Source: Pyrobaculum sp. (lineage in GTDB: Archaea; Thermoproteota; Thermoprotei; Thermoproteales; Thermoproteaceae). Taken from it: a stretch of 5,670 nt of DNA. How positions within the stretch are numbered: the first letter of the stretch is position 1; the number at the start of each line of letters is the position of its first letter. Both the position numbers and the translations under genes were made by a program. Shown here one piece after another: positions 4,376 to 5,670 of the stretch. A model generated the notes under the pieces. That model searched no databases and had not been told where the DNA came from. It was given only the letters and a program-made list of their open reading frames with translations. Where the stretch lies: positions 1-5,670 of the forward strand of contig WYEI01000216.1 of NCBI GenBank assembly GCA_009903905.1, read 5' to 3'.

Positions 4376-5433
4376 CGCCTCCTGTTCATCCAGATGACGA
4401 ACAACGCGGCGAGGATGATCACCACCAGCCAAGCCAAGACGTGCCAGAGGGGTATCCCGCCTCCCCCCGATTTGGCTACGGTGACCCACCCAGCCGTCGT
4501 GGTGGCCGCGGGCTGGGTTGGCGGTGTGGCCGTGGTCTGCGTCGGCGCCTCGCCGCCTGCCTCCACATACCACTGAAGCACCAGCGCCCTTAGGCGGTCG
4601 GCCAGCTGCGGGTTGTACATCAGGAGGCCTACCTCCCTGTTGCGTTGGATGGAGTAGTAGCCGATGTTGATGGAGCCCACATAGACGTAGGGCCCCACCA
4701 CGATGATCTTCGCCACCAAGTCCTGGTCAGTCGCGGCTTTTATGTCGGCGTCTGTCCTGGCAACCACGGCGAAGTACCTAGGGTACTGCAGGATGTACGG
4801 AACGAGACCTGAGTCCATGTAGATCTGCTCCATGGCGATGTAGAGGTCGCCCTTCTGCGTGAGGATCCACTCCAGACCCTCCTGGGAATTTATTGGGGAT
4901 ACCAAGACGCCGGGGAAGTTGTAGCGGGGGTACCGCCCGTGGAAGTCGTTCAGCACTATGGCCGCTAGCTGGCGTGCCAGCGTTGCGTTTCTTATCACCA
5001 GCATAACGCCTTTGTTATTCCTGAAGCCGGAGGTGGTTGGGTTTATGTTGCCGATTATCACAGTCTCGTTGTCGATGACGTACAGCTTCGTGTGGACGTT
5101 GGGGAAATCCCCGTTCCACCTCACCTTGACCCCGTTGTCCTCGAGGTACTTTGCTATGTCTCTGGCCTGCTGGGGAACCCCGCCGTAGACGTTAGCCGAC
5201 AGAACCACGTAGACGTCCACTCCCCGCCTGGCCGCATCCACAAGCGCATCAGCCAGCGGCTTATAGGTGAAGACGTACACCTCCATGTACACGGCCTTCT
5301 TAGCCGACTTGACGTAGTCCACTATTTTCGTTGTGTTCACCGGCGAAACCAACACTGTGTTGACCTCAAGCCTGATGGGGCTAACTGCAAACGCTAGCAC
5401 CCCCAGCAACAAGACCCACAGCAGAAGACGCAT
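4369..5433 (-). CDS. Secreted, membrane-anchored PLD-family protein (354 aa)
   Basis: The N-terminus MRLLLWVLLLGVLAFAV is a signal sequence. Two PLD half-domains follow. In the first (about 25-165) the full HKD motif is visible in HTKLYVIDNETVIIGNIN: H114, K116, D121, G128, N131. In the second (about 175-290) LVAKIIVVGPYVYVGSIN keeps K242, GS and N256 but has valine for histidine and glycine for aspartate, then RNREVGL. A Thr/Pro/Ala-rich linker (about 295-315) leads to a glycine patch and the membrane helix WHVLAWLVVIILAALFVIWM, then RRRP. The topology is outside the cell, tethered at the C-terminus. PLD proteins hydrolyse phosphodiesters in lipid or nucleic acid and need two HKD motifs per active site, so this one may dimerise. 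ATG 5433 fits leaderless spacing; ATG 5439 (356 aa) is the alternative. Confidence 0.9.
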   Translation of the reverse strand: MRLLLWVLLLGVLAFAVSPIRLEVNTVLVSPVNTTKIVDYVKSAKKAVYMEVYVFTYKPLADALVDAARRGVDVYVVLSANVYGGVPQQARDIAKYLEDNGVKVRWNGDFPNVHTKLYVIDNETVIIGNINPTTSGFRNNKGVMLVIRNATLARQLAAIVLNDFHGRYPRYNFPGVLVSPINSQEGLEWILTQKGDLYIAMEQIYMDSGLVPYILQYPRYFAVVARTDADIKAATDQDLVAKIIVVGPYVYVGSINIGYYSIQRNREVGLLMYNPQLADRLRALVLQWYVEAGGEAPTQTTATPPTQPAATTTAGWVTVAKSGGGGIPLWHVLAWLVVIILAALFVIWMNRRRP

Positions 5434-5452
5434 ATGCATGAGGTAGGGGGGT

Positions 5453-5465
5453 CTATTAAATTTAT
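5453..5465 (-). promoter_or_regulatory. TATA box of the secreted PLD gene
   Basis: The minus strand reads ATAAATTTAATAG. Its TTTAATAG part is centred 23.5 bases before ATG 5433 and only 17.5 before ATG 5439, which favours the shorter start. The remaining gap up to 5588 holds no other feature I can support. Confidence 0.5.
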
Positions 5466-5588
5466 GCTCTAGACCCGCCGGCTGTTGAAGCAGCGGCCTG
5501 AGTTCTCATAAAGAAACGTCAACCCAGTTGCTCCGCAGACACCATACGTAGTGCTTTTCAGCTAGACGGGTACCTCCCTTTCTCGCAG

Positions 5589-5670
5589 TCACTGGCGGAT
5601 TTTCAGTAGTCTGTACCAGAGCCTGCGGCGGCTGATTTGGTAGCCTAGGTGCTGGGCGACGGAGAGGGCC
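5589..5670 (-). CDS. C-terminal tail of an HTH-like protein (partial)
   Basis: The minus strand enters from the right edge and encodes 26 residues, ALSVAQHLGY then QISRRRLWYRLLKIRQ, ending at TGA (5589-5591). The pattern SVAQHLG, a short turn, then ISRRRLWYRLLK resembles a helix-turn-helix with a basic recognition helix, of the kind found at the C-terminus of DNA-binding regulators or recombinases. Most of the gene is outside the window, so no family can be named. It is on the same strand as the secreted PLD gene, 155 bases upstream of it, but the PLD gene has its own TATA box, so co-transcription is not required. Confidence 0.6.
   Translation of the reverse strand, partial: ALSVAQHLGYQISRRRLWYRLLKIRQ

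Noticed and set aside
4331..4573. An upstream extension of the winged-helix protein rich in Arg, Gly and His
   Set aside because: It is the out-of-frame shadow of the end of the secreted PLD gene. The promoter and the folded domain both place the start at 4330 or 4324.
5440..5588. Possible C/D box small RNA, with a CTGA near 5498
   Set aside because: No matching C box or internal C'/D' pair at suitable spacing could be found. Short frames here are 15 codons or fewer.

Overview
The window looks like a piece of a Pyrobaculum-type chromosome (Crenarchaeota, Thermoproteales). It is GC-rich, and its arginine codons are largely AGG/AGA and its isoleucine codons often ATA. Most genes start roughly 20-25 bases downstream of the centre of an A/T-rich TATA box, which implies leaderless mRNAs. 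From memory, the deoC product is very close to the Pyrobaculum aerophilum deoxyribose-phosphate aldolase but not identical, so a sister species is likely. The genus call is inference, because no rRNA or tRNA is present.

Layout. (1) Bases 1-224, minus: N-terminal part of a LysX/RimK-type ATP-grasp ligase, whose frame has no canonical start codon. (2) Bases 314-737, plus: two small tandem paralogous membrane proteins, each with its own TATA box. (3) Bases 799-1444, plus: a two-gene unit of a 72-aa hypothetical protein overlapping a 144-aa protein that may belong to DUF1122. (4) Bases 1445-1622: a gap between convergent genes that holds a TATA box followed by three GC-rich stem-loops, a candidate structured RNA. 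(5) Bases 1623-2828: a 54-aa gene too short for usual ORF cut-offs (minus), divergent from a cytoplasmic PLD-like protein (plus), with a symmetric pair of TATA boxes between them. (6) Bases 2904-3912: acylphosphatase (minus) and deoxyribose-5-phosphate aldolase (plus), divergent around one shared A/T block. (7) Bases 3938-5433, minus: a winged-helix protein with a C-terminal membrane anchor, preceded by a secreted, membrane-anchored PLD-family protein. (8) Bases 5589-5670, minus: the C-terminal tail of an HTH-like protein.

The housekeeping genes (lysX-like, acyP, deoC) have no visible link to each other. The most system-like part is the 3.9-5.4 kb block. There an extracellular PLD-fold protein with one intact and one degraded HKD motif is followed by a membrane-tethered winged-helix regulator. 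The regulator's promoter carries a perfect 8-bp inverted repeat. The same 12-base promoter string (ATATTTTTTAAG) also drives the second, cytoplasmic PLD-like gene at 1866. A PLD-linked envelope-response module is a hypothesis, not a demonstrated system. I saw no tRNA, rRNA, CRISPR array or insertion sequence.
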